From: Ruminiclostridium cellobioparum DSM 1351 = ATCC 15832
GTDB lineage: Bacteria > Bacillota > Clostridia > Acetivibrionales > DSM-1351
Assembly (NCBI RefSeq): GCF_000621505.1
Contig: NZ_JHYD01000044.1
Span: 1-56,996 of the forward strand
DNA length: 56,996 nucleotides
Direction of reading: 5' to 3'
A model generated the notes under the pieces. It ran no database searches. It saw only the letters and a list, made by a program, of their open reading frames with translations, and was not told the origin of the DNA. This document shows, one piece after another, positions 34,508 through 43,570 of the stretch. Position 1 is the stretch's first letter; each line of letters begins with the position of its first letter. The position numbers were made by a program, and so were the translations under genes.

Positions 34508-36298
34508 TTAAAGCCCCTTGGCCCATTCATTTACTTCTTTGGTTATCTGATCTCCGCCGTTCTTTTTCCAGTTCTGAACGAATTCATCAAAAGCAGTGAT
34601 GGGCAGTGACCCCATTATTATACGGGTATAGGTTTCCAGCTCCAATTTATCGAGATATTGCTTCTTTTCTGTCATGGTCGGAGTTGCAGCTCCTGAAAAG
34701 GCGTCTGCCGAAAACTCGTCGGTTTTTTCAAATTCGCTCCAGTAGTTATATGTACTTGCAAAGGTTGTAAGCATTTTAGGGTTGGTATTGGTCCACTCGG
34801 CGTACATATTCTTTCCTTCACCGATCAGAACAGAAGTATCATTCTTGTTTACCGCATCAGCCATGGATGCCAGTGCGCCGTTTGCTATGCTGACCGGTCC
34901 TCCGGTAAATCCGAACAAGACTGTATAATGTGTATAGAAACTGTTCATAAATCCGCAGCCTTCAAGGTCTGCCGGATAATCATATTTCCAGAGCTGTCTC
35001 GGCTGAGCCGCACCGGGATAATCCCTGGCAACCTGGTCAACATTTAACGGTTTTCTTTCTTCGGTTACAGGGTACTTAAATTCATATCCGTATTCGTTTT
35101 TCATCTTTTCACGGAGATCCGTGTAATTTCTATAGAAGGAATCCCAGTTTTCATTTAAAAGATACATTACAGCCTCAGGATTCTTGCAGGCCTTGGTTAT
35201 TGCTCTTGAGCCATCAAACCATGGGTTTGCCATTACTCCAGTCTTACCGTCTTCCCCGGTTAAATTTGGCATACAGGTCACATTGGAACCCGCTACCTTG
35301 CTCCACATTCCGTTAAAGGGCGCTGCTATGCTTGCCCAATGCCCATAATAGGTCAGTATATTTCCCTGGACAACATCTTCCTGAAGCTTGGAATTGTCTT
35401 TTACGGCAAATTCCGGATCAATATAGCCCTTTTTATACCATTCGGCCAATTTTACAAGAGCCTCGCGGGCTTCAGGCTGTATGCTTCCATAAACTATCTC
35501 TCCGTTGCCGGTTTTGACCCAGTGCTTCGGATAAGCCTTATATGCCGCCATAGGTATTGCCTGTGCACTCAAGGTGTTATCCATACCAAGGCCATAGCCC
35601 TTTGGATACTGCTGATGGTATTTTTCAAGAACATTTTCATATTCGGCAAGGGTTTTAGGTACAGCTACACCCATCTGGTTTAAAATATCATCCCGGATGA
35701 AGTTTGTGTTATAATAATCCATCAATTCCTTCATAACGGGAAAACCGTATATTTGTCCGGCTTTTGTAAAAGGCAGGAACAAAGAACCTTTTGTTCTTTC
35801 TTTCGCTTCCCCAATAGCCCACTTTATCAATGGAGAGGCATAATCTTCAATCAGATTATTCAAAGGCAGAATCTGATCCTCCGCAACATATTTTGCCAGC
35901 TGTTCTTTAGTTGGACTGATAACATCCGGGAGATCTCCGCTTGCAAAAGCCAGATCAAGTTTTTGCTGGTCGGTGGCTCCGTCAGGTGCAACCCATTTCA
36001 GTTTCCATATTATACCCAGGTGTTCCTTCTGCCATTGAGTCCAGGCATTATTTTCAGCTGTCCCGCCGTCCTGATACATGGTATCGGCACCGACAACCGC
36101 ATGTGTTGTAAGAGTTATAGGTTCATCGTATTTTTTAAAATAACTCTTTTCCCCTGATGTTCCCGAAGCCTGCGCACCTGTACCGGAACTTGAGCTTTGG
36201 GTTTCCGAAGCCGTTGTTCCCGAATCAGAGCCACAAGCAGAAAACAACAAAGAACCTGCAATTAACATGCTTGCCACCGAAATCAATTTTCTTTTCAT
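34508..36298 (-). CDS. Extracellular sugar-binding lipoprotein (LplA-like)
   Basis: This 596-residue lipoprotein has signal peptide MKRKLISVASMLIAGSLLFS AC, with the lipidated cysteine at residue 22, then a Ser/Thr-rich linker. The rest is a family 1 extracellular solute-binding fold (DLPDVISPTKEQLAKYVAED, YYNTNFIRDDILNQMGVAVP KTLAEYENVLEKY). It is larger than most, as are LplA-type proteins. It feeds the two permeases downstream. I chose ATG 36298 because it follows GGAGGAGG; the 30 residues upstream to 36388 are not signal-like. Confidence 0.92.
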   Translation of the reverse strand: MKRKLISVASMLIAGSLLFSACGSDSGTTASETQSSSSGTGAQASGTSGEKSYFKKYDEPITLTTHAVVGADTMYQDGGTAENNAWTQWQKEHLGIIWKLKWVAPDGATDQQKLDLAFASGDLPDVISPTKEQLAKYVAEDQILPLNNLIEDYASPLIKWAIGEAKERTKGSLFLPFTKAGQIYGFPVMKELMDYYNTNFIRDDILNQMGVAVPKTLAEYENVLEKYHQQYPKGYGLGMDNTLSAQAIPMAAYKAYPKHWVKTGNGEIVYGSIQPEAREALVKLAEWYKKGYIDPEFAVKDNSKLQEDVVQGNILTYYGHWASIAAPFNGMWSKVAGSNVTCMPNLTGEDGKTGVMANPWFDGSRAITKACKNPEAVMYLLNENWDSFYRNYTDLREKMKNEYGYEFKYPVTEERKPLNVDQVARDYPGAAQPRQLWKYDYPADLEGCGFMNSFYTHYTVLFGFTGGPVSIANGALASMADAVNKNDTSVLIGEGKNMYAEWTNTNPKMLTTFASTYNYWSEFEKTDEFSADAFSGAATPTMTEKKQYLDKLELETYTRIIMGSLPITAFDEFVQNWKKNGGDQITKEVNEWAKGL

Positions 36299-36475
36299 GC
36301 TTAATATTCCTCCTCCAAATATTAAAATATTGTCTGCTACTTTATCAATGTTAACAACAGAAAGATTTTGAGTACATGATTTAATCATATTTTATTTGCA
36401 CTAATCAGACATCATATACAAAATAGACAAAAATAAGCCGATTTTACTTTAAAAATTTTATGTAAAGTGTTAATA

Positions 36476-36504
36476 TTGTCATGCGAAATATTACTTACTT
36501 AAAT
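36476..36504 (+). promoter_or_regulatory. Sigma-A-type promoter of the sensor/regulator pair
   Basis: TTGTCA (36476-36481) and TTAAAT (36499-36504) are spaced 17 bp, 27 bp before the kinase start. The region to 36299 must also hold the divergent promoter of the lipoprotein gene. Confidence 0.5.
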
Positions 36505-36530
36505 ATATTGCTCATACTCAGGAGGATTTT

Positions 36531-38306
36531 ATGAAGGGCCTTCAAAAGTTATTGCACTCTTCCATTATAAGAATACTGGCGGGGGGTTTTCTGCTTGTAA
36601 TAGTTCCTACCATAGCCCTGTGCCTTATATACAGCTATTCCAGCATGGATATGCTGCGTGACGAGTATGACATTTCCTATGCAAACAATACAAAGTTAAT
36701 TTCGGATCAGTTTTCCGACAAATTAAGAGATCTTGAAATGACAGCTGCTCCGCTTTTAGTGGATGAAGATCTGGTCAAAATGTCGGTCATGGATAAAAAC
36801 AGCCTGGATTTGTGGAGTTATACCATTTTTAAATCGAGGCTGTCCCTCTATTTCGCATCCCGGTTTATTGCCTCAAATGTATCGGTCATTCTTCCCATTC
36901 AGAAGCGTGTTATTTCCACAAAATACGGTGTTGACTCCTTCAGCAAATACAATATGCTTGGAAATTTGCAGGAATTGAACAGAGATCAACCCATATGGGC
37001 TGTCAGGCCTTCACTGAGAAACCCCAATGAAAAGTGCTACTCTATTATCAAAGGCTATGCCTACCCCAGGCAGAGCCGCCCGCTGATTTCCATAGAGATA
37101 AGCGAGTCGGAAATCGTGGGGCAGCTTAAGGCTTTATTTGGAGACAATGACAAAATCATGGCTTCCTTTCTTATAGACATAAACGGCAAAGTCTTTAAGC
37201 TGGACAAGGATAATATATTAAATCAAAATATTCTTCAGAATATTATGGAGCAGAACAACAACAATACAAAATCCGAACCCTTTACATATAAGGACAAGGA
37301 CGGCCTTTACCGTATAGTTTTCAGCAAACTGGATACTTACCAATGTATAATCGGAATCATATATAATGAAAAAGAGATCCTCAGTCCCGTTACCCGGATG
37401 ATGTCGTTCCTGGTAGCCATCCTGATTTTTGCCGCCATTGCGGTTGCCTTTTATATTATTGTTTCATACAGAAAAATATATTCCCCGGCCAATGTACTGG
37501 TGGATGCCATGAAACGGGTGGCAGAGGGGGATTTTCAGTCTCATACCCATATAATCAATAATTCGGAATTCGGCATGATGTCGGTACAGTTTAATAACAT
37601 GGTGGATCAACTGGATAAATCCTTAAAAGAAAAATATCTGGCACAGGAGAATTTAAACAAAGCACATTTAAAGTTTTTAAAATCTCAAATAAAGCCCCAT
37701 TTCCTGTACAACTGTCTTTACAGCATTTATAATATGATAAAAAGCGAGAACCTGGATAATGCCGCAGATATGACCATGTATCTCGGACACTTCTACCAGA
37801 AGATCACCCATTTTGACGATAAGGACACAACAATCCTGCGGGAAATGGAAAATATTAAACTTTATCTCAAAATACATCAACTGCGCTCCCCCGAAAAGTT
37901 TGATTACAATTGTCTGATTGATGCCGGGCTTGAAGAGATGATCATTCCTTCCCTTTCATTGCAGACCATAGTTGAGAACGCCATTTCACACGCATTTGTA
38001 AATCATAACAGGAAAAATTTCATAGATATAAAAGCCATATGTGTAGACGAAAATGTACAGCTGATTGTTGAAGACAATGGAATAGGCTTAAGCCAGGAAC
38101 AACTCGGGAATATTTTAAGCCAGCTAAACCTGGATTTCTCAGATAAGACACACGGCATCCAAAATGTTTTCTCCCGCTTCAGGCTCATGTACGGCGGGGA
38201 AGTGGAGTTAAACATCAGCACTGATATGGGTCGCGGAACAAAATTTACCTTCAGTATTCCAAAAACAATAATAAAACAGGAACAGGAGCTGCTGAAAAAT
38301 GTATAA
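36531..38306 (+). CDS. Sensor histidine kinase, YesM type
   Basis: This 591-residue membrane kinase has helix 1 at about 11-35, an extracytoplasmic sensing domain (about 36-290), helix 2 at about 291-312, HAMP (313-365), a His_kinase dimerisation segment with phospho-acceptor His390 in KSQIKPHFLYNCLYSIYNMI and a C-terminal ATPase (PSLSLQTIVENAISHAFVNH; DNGIGLS). This class partners with AraC-type regulators and senses sugars or the binding protein itself. It reads away from the lipoprotein operon and overlaps its regulator by 8 bp. The ribosome binding site is AGGAGG. Confidence 0.93.
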   Translation: MKGLQKLLHSSIIRILAGGFLLVIVPTIALCLIYSYSSMDMLRDEYDISYANNTKLISDQFSDKLRDLEMTAAPLLVDEDLVKMSVMDKNSLDLWSYTIFKSRLSLYFASRFIASNVSVILPIQKRVISTKYGVDSFSKYNMLGNLQELNRDQPIWAVRPSLRNPNEKCYSIIKGYAYPRQSRPLISIEISESEIVGQLKALFGDNDKIMASFLIDINGKVFKLDKDNILNQNILQNIMEQNNNNTKSEPFTYKDKDGLYRIVFSKLDTYQCIIGIIYNEKEILSPVTRMMSFLVAILIFAAIAVAFYIIVSYRKIYSPANVLVDAMKRVAEGDFQSHTHIINNSEFGMMSVQFNNMVDQLDKSLKEKYLAQENLNKAHLKFLKSQIKPHFLYNCLYSIYNMIKSENLDNAADMTMYLGHFYQKITHFDDKDTTILREMENIKLYLKIHQLRSPEKFDYNCLIDAGLEEMIIPSLSLQTIVENAISHAFVNHNRKNFIDIKAICVDENVQLIVEDNGIGLSQEQLGNILSQLNLDFSDKTHGIQNVFSRFRLMYGGEVELNISTDMGRGTKFTFSIPKTIIKQEQELLKNV

Positions 38307-39903
38307 TTTATTACTGGTAGATGATGAAAAGAGCATACTTGACGGTCTGTATTACAATATCGATTGGAACGAACTTGAAATCAGAGATGTTTTCCGTGCT
38401 GCCGATGTCCCCTCTGCATTGGAAATACTGGGAAGCCATCATATAGACATAGTGATTACCGATATCCGCATGCCAGGAACCGACGGTCTGACATTATGTG
38501 ACAGGATACTTAAGCTGAATTCGTATACAAAAATAATTATTTTGTCGGGCTATAAGGATTTTGACTATGCCCAGCGGGCAATCAATATCAAAGTTTTCCG
38601 CTACGTACTTAAACCCCTTGAATATGAGGCTCTCAAATTAATAGTTGCAGAGGCATTATCTGAGATTAAGCAGGATTTGCAACAAAGCTTCATAGTCGAA
38701 GAAGCCAAGAAAAAAATAGACCAGATAAGACCTTTCATACAGGAGAGATATCTCAATCTATGGCTTGAAAAAGGTATGGAGGCTCCCTGGAAAACCTCCG
38801 GTGCTCTGGCCGAAACCGGTTTAGACATATATCCGGGGGATTATGGCTTTTTTGTTACCATAAAAGTAGATGAATGGATCTCCCAGCCTGTTAATTCAAG
38901 TATCGTGAATATTGCATTAAAAGATCTATCCTTTCAGCTTTTATGTGAAAATTGCAGAACCATAACCTATCACAGCATGACGGACAGCTACAATCTTCTC
39001 TTTTTAAGCCAGGACCGGGGATGGCTAAACTTATTATTCAAACAAATTGTAGACCGGCTTGAGTTTTTCCAGCTTTCCATCACCGAATCACTGGGCTGCA
39101 CTGTCTCCATATTCTGGGATTTCCCTGTTGAACTGGCTAAAATAGGAGAAGCCTATCAAGGCATATCAGAGCGTATAAGGAGGCGGATCGGCATGCTGTC
39201 GGGCGGAATACTCGGGCCGGAAGCAGACGATAAAAAGCAGTCCAGTGAACTAAAAACACTGCTTAAGCGACCCTCCTTGTTAACTCTGCTAAGTACTTTT
39301 CAAAGGGAAAAATTGACCGGCAGGATAGCAGAAATATTCAAGGAGCTCAGACAGCCCGAATATCAGACCCAGGATAATATTTTGCAGACATATCACGCTG
39401 TAACGGGTACTCTCATATCGGATTCCCTGCAAAGGAATGTCCGCATCAACCAGTGGGGAAAAAATTATAAGGAGTTTTTTGAAGCTTCAAATACCCTCAT
39501 ATCACTTGAGGTTTTTGAGGATTTATGTTACGGAGCCATCAATCAATACATGGATTACATTGCAAATATGCAGCTGACTCAGAACAGGAAAGTTGTTGAA
39601 AAAATAAAATATATGATAGAGGAGCAGATTTCCTCAGATATATCTGTAAGCAGCCTTTCAAGAGCCTTTAACTACAATTCCAACTATCTCTCCCGGATTT
39701 TCAAACTGGAGACTGGAACCGCACTGCAGGACTATATCATACAGGTGCGTATTGAAAAGGCAAAGGCTTTATTGGCCCAGGGGGAACGTGTAAGCGATGT
39801 CTCTGCCAAAGTGGGATATGAAAATTTCCCTCATTTTAGCAGGATCTTCAAGAAAGTAGTCGGAGTAAGTCCAAAACAGTATCAGGTAAATTTTACGGGC
39901 TAA
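38299..39903 (+). CDS. Response regulator with AraC-type DNA-binding domain, YesN type
   Basis: The 534-residue product has an N-terminal receiver with Asp8-Asp9, phospho-acceptor Asp55 (IVITDIRMPGTDG) and Lys106-type KPLEYEA, a long middle region of unknown fold, and a C-terminal AraC helix-turn-helix pair (SVSSLSRAFNYNSNYLSRIF, VSDVSAKVGYENFPHFSRIF KKVVG). It is translationally coupled to the kinase. By family precedent it activates the adjacent transporter/glycosidase operon when phosphorylated. Confidence 0.93.
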   Translation: MYNLLLVDDEKSILDGLYYNIDWNELEIRDVFRAADVPSALEILGSHHIDIVITDIRMPGTDGLTLCDRILKLNSYTKIIILSGYKDFDYAQRAINIKVFRYVLKPLEYEALKLIVAEALSEIKQDLQQSFIVEEAKKKIDQIRPFIQERYLNLWLEKGMEAPWKTSGALAETGLDIYPGDYGFFVTIKVDEWISQPVNSSIVNIALKDLSFQLLCENCRTITYHSMTDSYNLLFLSQDRGWLNLLFKQIVDRLEFFQLSITESLGCTVSIFWDFPVELAKIGEAYQGISERIRRRIGMLSGGILGPEADDKKQSSELKTLLKRPSLLTLLSTFQREKLTGRIAEIFKELRQPEYQTQDNILQTYHAVTGTLISDSLQRNVRINQWGKNYKEFFEASNTLISLEVFEDLCYGAINQYMDYIANMQLTQNRKVVEKIKYMIEEQISSDISVSSLSRAFNYNSNYLSRIFKLETGTALQDYIIQVRIEKAKALLAQGERVSDVSAKVGYENFPHFSRIFKKVVGVSPKQYQVNFTG

Positions 39904-39930
39904 TCCCGTTTTTTGATCCTATAAATATAA

Positions 39931-39960
39931 AAGCTGCTTCTGTTTATTTAAGAAGCAGCT
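39931..39960 (-). terminator. Terminator after nrdR
   Basis: AAGCTGCTTCT and AGAAGCAGCT form an 11-bp-class stem. On the minus strand it is followed by TTTTATATTT. It lies between the convergent yesN-type gene and nrdR and may serve both. Confidence 0.8.
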
Positions 39961-39970
39961 CACAACCAGT

Positions 39971-40015
39971 GGTCTGTAACACCTAAAAGTCACATATTGC
40001 CGGCGGTTAAATTCC
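39971..40015. repeat. Half copy of the inverted-repeat element found after dprA
   Basis: From GGTCTGTAACACC to AAATTCC this stretch matches the reverse complement of 21203-21261 almost base for base (GTAACAYCTAAAARTCACAT then ATTGCCG-CGGTTAAATTCC). It abuts the nrdR stop codon, as the other copy abuts the dprA stop. Confidence 0.8.
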
Positions 40016-40473
40016 TATTTTTCGTCTCTCAGCAGATTTTTCAGCTCATCCATGAATGTATTGATATCTTTAAACTGGCGATACACCGATGCAAATCTTA
40101 CATATGCCACTTCGTCCATGTTCTTAAGCTTTGCCATTACCATCTCTCCGATATCCTCGGTAGTTACTTCCCTGATGAGGGAGTTATGGAGCTGGGTTTC
40201 TATATTTTCAACCATTTTTTCAAGATCATTAATTGATATGGGCCTTTTTTCACATGCCCTTAAAAGTCCGTTCATTAACTTTTCCCTGTCAAAGGGCTGC
40301 CTGGATTTGTCCTTTTTTATTACCATCAAAGGAAGGCTTTCAACCTTTTCATAAGTCGTAAACCTTTTGGAACACTTTATGCACTCTCTTCTTCTTCGAA
40401 TAGCCGAGCCTTCATCGGTAGGTCTGGAATCAATGACCTTATCTTCAATAAAACCGCAAAATGGACACTTCAT
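40015..40473 (-). CDS. nrdR: Transcriptional repressor NrdR
   Basis: NrdR represses ribonucleotide reductase genes through ATP/dATP sensing. The 152-residue product has a Cys4 zinc ribbon (Cys3, Cys6, Cys31, Cys34), the [20 protein letters not shown] stretch and an ATP-cone domain ([33 protein letters not shown]). Length is normal. ATG 40473. It lies after sigG in the same direction, as in many clostridia. A decayed partial copy sits at 28408-28605. Confidence 0.97.
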   Translation of the reverse strand: MKCPFCGFIEDKVIDSRPTDEGSAIRRRRECIKCSKRFTTYEKVESLPLMVIKKDKSRQPFDREKLMNGLLRACEKRPISINDLEKMVENIETQLHNSLIREVTTEDIGEMVMAKLKNMDEVAYVRFASVYRQFKDINTFMDELKNLLRDEK

Positions 40474-40571
40474 TTTTTAATCCTCCATAATTCAATATCC
40501 ATTTTACCTTATTTGAAAAAATTTGTATACCTTTTTTGAATACTGCTAAAAAGTCCGGCTGCCTGCCCGCC

Positions 40572-41345
40572 TCAGATATACTTTTTCATATGCATCAGAG
40601 CTGTTTTTTCCAGCCTGGACACCTGAGCCTGTGAAATTCCTATCTCATCTGCAACTTCCATCTGGGTGCGGCCTTCGAAAAATCTTAGATTGAGAATAAG
40701 CTTCTCCCTGTCATTGAGCTTTCTCATGGCCTCCTTCAGGGTTATGGTCTCCAGCCAGTTCTCATCAATATTCTTGTCGTCACTGACCTGATCCATTACG
40801 AATATTGCATCCCCGCCGTCATGATATACTGATTCGAATAATGAAATGGGATCCTGTATGGCATCCAGAGCAAATACAATATCCTCCTTGGGGAGCTGGA
40901 GCTCGGCTGCAAGCTCTGCGATGGTGGGCTCCTTGGAATTTTTCGTAGTCAGTCTTTCCTTGGCCTGCAAAGCCTTATAAGCAATATCTCTCAAGGACCT
41001 GCTGACCCTTATGGAATTGTTGTCTCTTAAATATCTCCGGATTTCACCGATTATCATAGGAACAGCATAGGTTGAGAATTTAACATTTTGAGAAACATCA
41101 AAATTATCAATAGCTTTAATTAATCCGATGCAGCCGACCTGGAACAGATCGTCCACATATTCGCCTCTGTTATTGAACCTCTGAATCACACTTAAGACCA
41201 ACCTGAGATTGCCTTTGATGAATTCATCCCTGGCAGAATTATCACCCTTATGCATTCTTTCGAACAGCACTTTTTTCTGTTCATTTGTCAAAACAGGAAG
41301 TTTTGAAGTATTAACACCACAGATTTCAACTTTATTAATAAGCAT
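40572..41345 (-). CDS. sigG: Forespore sigma factor SigG
   Basis: The 257-residue sigma-70-family factor drives late forespore genes. The N-terminus NKVEICGVNTSKLPVLTNEQ is the SigG signature that binds the anti-sigma and SpoIIAB-type partners. Region 2 (RLVLSVIQRFNNRGEYVDDL FQVGCIGLIKAIDNFD) and region 4 (MEVADEIGISQAQVSRLEKT) are complete. ATG 41345 follows GGGAGG. A 11-bp inverted repeat (41370-41398) lies just ahead. Confidence 0.96.
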   Translation of the reverse strand: MLINKVEICGVNTSKLPVLTNEQKKVLFERMHKGDNSARDEFIKGNLRLVLSVIQRFNNRGEYVDDLFQVGCIGLIKAIDNFDVSQNVKFSTYAVPMIIGEIRRYLRDNNSIRVSRSLRDIAYKALQAKERLTTKNSKEPTIAELAAELQLPKEDIVFALDAIQDPISLFESVYHDGGDAIFVMDQVSDDKNIDENWLETITLKEAMRKLNDREKLILNLRFFEGRTQMEVADEIGISQAQVSRLEKTALMHMKKYI

Positions 41346-41369
41346 ATAAAAACCTCCCGAGCTATAATA

Positions 41370-41398
41370 ACAAAGTCAATTATTAAGATTGACTTTGT
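41370..41398. other. Inverted repeat upstream of sigG
   Basis: ACAAAGTCAAT and ATTGACTTTGT flank a 7-base centre, ending about 25 bp before the sigG start. It could be a regulator site or an mRNA hairpin near the ribosome binding site. I could not align a sigma-F or sigma-G promoter with confidence. Confidence 0.5.
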
Positions 41399-41460
41399 CA
41401 ATATCATTATTGCCATGGAGGTACTTTTTATACTGTTTTCACAAGTAAAATATTTTCGTC

Positions 41461-41493
41461 AAAGGCCTTGACAAAGCCTATTTTAAGGCCTTT
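41461..41493 (-). terminator. Possible weak terminator after sigE
   Basis: AAAGGCCTT (41461-41469) and AAGGCCTTT (41485-41493) form a 9-bp stem 11 bp after the sigE stop. On the minus strand no proper U-run follows. It may partly separate sigE from sigG transcription. Confidence 0.4.
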
Positions 41494-41503
41494 TGCAGTC
41501 CTG

Positions 41504-42235
41504 TCAGGTCATGCGGCTGATTTCCTTTTTCAACCGGCTTATTATTCTTTTTTCAAGACGGGATATGTAGGATTGGGAGATTCCAAGCATATCTGCTACT
41601 TCTTTTTGAGTTTTTTCCACACCGTTTGTGAGACCGAATCTCAATTCCATAATTCTTTTTTCCCGGATGGATAATTTTTTCATTGCAGTATTGAGAAGCT
41701 CCTTATCGACTTCGTCCTCAATGCTTCTGTGAATCATATCATTTTCAGTTCCCAGAATATCCGATAACAGCAATTCATTTCCGTCCCAGTCGATATTCAG
41801 AGGTTCATCAATTGAAATCTCAGCTTTTACCCTGTTATTTCTCCTGAGATACATTAGTATTTCATTTTCAATGCACCGTGATGCATAAGTTGCCAGCTTT
41901 ATATTTTTTGAGGGGTTAAAGGTATTTATAGCCTTAATCAGTCCGATCGTGCCAATGGAAATAAGGTCTTCAACACCAACACCGGTGTTCTCAAACTTTC
42001 TTGCTATATAGACTACCAGCCTTAAATTTCTTTCGATCAGAATGCTCTTTACGCCGTAATCACTCTGTTCAAGCTTATGCAGAAGATAGGTCTCCTCATC
42101 AACGGTAAGCGGTGGCGGCAGGGCCTCACTGCCCCCTATGTAATGAACAGGAAATATCCCTCCTAATTTCAGCTTTCTTAAAAGCTTCTCATAGCTTATA
42201 AGAAAGCACATTTTCAGTCTGGTAAAAAATTTCAT
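41504..42235 (-). CDS. sigE: Mother-cell sigma factor SigE (pro-form)
   Basis: This 243-residue precursor has an amphipathic pro-sequence ([24 protein letters not shown]) followed by [19 protein letters not shown], the conserved zone around the SpoIIGA cleavage site. Region 2 ([20 protein letters not shown]) and region 4 ([20 protein letters not shown]) are intact. I chose ATG 42235, 6 bp after AAAGGGGAC; the TTG at 42253 overlaps that site. It is co-transcribed with its protease gene spoIIGA. Confidence 0.96.
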   Translation of the reverse strand: MKFFTRLKMCFLISYEKLLRKLKLGGIFPVHYIGGSEALPPPLTVDEETYLLHKLEQSDYGVKSILIERNLRLVVYIARKFENTGVGVEDLISIGTIGLIKAINTFNPSKNIKLATYASRCIENEILMYLRRNNRVKAEISIDEPLNIDWDGNELLLSDILGTENDMIHRSIEDEVDKELLNTAMKKLSIREKRIMELRFGLTNGVEKTQKEVADMLGISQSYISRLEKRIISRLKKEISRMT

Positions 42236-42325
42236 TTGGCTGTCCCCTTTCAAATGTGGATAAATTGGTAAAGCGTAATTAAAATGCAGTTAAATATCCT
42301 GTGTGCATTTGTATGTTACATATGG

Positions 42326-43225
42326 CTAAGCGACTAATTCCGGTCCCAGTAATGCCTTGTACTTATCATTTCCGGATAAGGATCTGTTGTATATTCCCAC
42401 AATTACATTTTTTATGTCACGTTTTTCTTCTTCCTCTCCAACTTCAATAAAATCCGGTTTAAAACCTATAAGCATGCCATTTTCTTTTCCCAGAGAACTA
42501 AAGGGGATCAGTCTGAATCTGGAAAACCACCTGGAGGTTGATATTGTCGCAGTTACACAATTGAGATCATCCTCCTTGGAGTTCTCAAAAATACTTCTTA
42601 TTTCCGACGGCAGAAGTTCTTCCAATGCTTTAAATTCAACTACCATAACCGGAATATTTGTAAGGGGGTCCCTCAGTGAATTACCTGTATCCACCAGAGC
42701 CGGCAAACCGATTATTCTATTATCAAAAGCTATCTTTACAGGGATAAGCAGCTTATCCTTGTTGATCCTGCTTTGAATAACCTCCATGAAAATCTTGACG
42801 ATTATGCCTACCGTCACAATACCAAAGAACATCAAACTGCCCCTGGACTGTCCGAAAACATATATTATGCCATTTCTTACAAACCCGCCCTGCTGGTTGA
42901 AATACAAAAAGGCCAGGGCTGCCCCTGCAAATATGAAGGTAGATATGTAGAAGATCACCAATGTTTTTAAGAACGGCAAAACCTTCCGCGGCGAAAAGGT
43001 TATTGCTATTATGAAAACAGACAGCAGTATTTTGGCAAATGCCGTATAATATACCTTCATTCCCGGCTGTAATATTATGAATATCACATAAAGTGCTCCC
43101 ACTATTGCTCCTGCAAACAGTCGGAGAGTACTGACCCTTACCCGGGAGAACTTTGCTGTAACATAAAGTATCAAATAATTTATAACTAAATTTTCAAGTA
43201 ACAGAATATCCAAATATATTTCCAC
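42326..43225 (-). CDS. spoIIGA: Pro-sigma-E processing protease SpoIIGA
   Basis: This 299-residue aspartic protease has an N-terminal domain of about five membrane helices (residues 1-150, starting VEIYLDILLLENLVINYLIL) and a soluble protease half with the catalytic motif ALVDTGNSLRDPLTNIPVMV. It removes the SigE pro-sequence once triggered from the forespore by SpoIIR. I chose GTG 43225, which lies 7 bp after GAGGG; the frame is open to a TTG at 43243. The promoter at 43350-43382 has the unusual long spacer known for spoIIG. Confidence 0.94.
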   Translation of the reverse strand: MEIYLDILLLENLVINYLILYVTAKFSRVRVSTLRLFAGAIVGALYVIFIILQPGMKVYYTAFAKILLSVFIIAITFSPRKVLPFLKTLVIFYISTFIFAGAALAFLYFNQQGGFVRNGIIYVFGQSRGSLMFFGIVTVGIIVKIFMEVIQSRINKDKLLIPVKIAFDNRIIGLPALVDTGNSLRDPLTNIPVMVVEFKALEELLPSEIRSIFENSKEDDLNCVTATISTSRWFSRFRLIPFSSLGKENGMLIGFKPDFIEVGEEEEKRDIKNVIVGIYNRSLSGNDKYKALLGPELVA

Positions 43226-43349
43226 TTTGTTTCCCTCACCCAATAGTAAAATAACGCATAAACACTATTAGTCCATACTTTACTATTATTCAAGCGCCTT
43301 TGTTTTTATGCCGAGTTATTACATCAACCTTCTTTTTTATCCATTCCTA

Positions 43350-43382
43350 ATTATACATAGTTAATTTACAAAAGTTTGTCAA
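43350..43382 (-). promoter_or_regulatory. spoIIGA promoter with 21-bp spacer and Spo0A-box-like sequence
   Basis: On the minus strand TTGACA (43377-43382) and TATAAT (43350-43355) are 21 bp apart, too far for normal sigma-A use. The Bacillus spoIIG promoter is known for such a long spacer and needs Spo0A. The -35 overlaps TGTCAAA on the plus strand, one base off the 0A box TGTCGAA. The rest of 43244-43485 shows nothing else. Confidence 0.65.
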
Positions 43383-43485
43383 AAACAAATGTAGAAAAAG
43401 AAATATTGTGTGACAAGAAAACTCACCGGGCTCATTTCTCTATCAAAATAATATATAAATTCCTATACCGGGAAACTAAAATAAA

Positions 43486-43525
43486 CAGCATATGCTCCTG
43501 CCAAACTGCCAGGGAGCATATGCTG
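43486..43525 (-). terminator. Terminator of the Bce-like operon
   Basis: CAGCATATGCTCC and GGAGCATATGCTG form a 13-bp stem, followed on the minus strand by TTTATTTTAG, 45 bp after the permease stop. Confidence 0.85.
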
Positions 43526-43570
43526 CTTACTTCAGATCTTCCTATCCAGTACAATATTCTGTATATTGTA

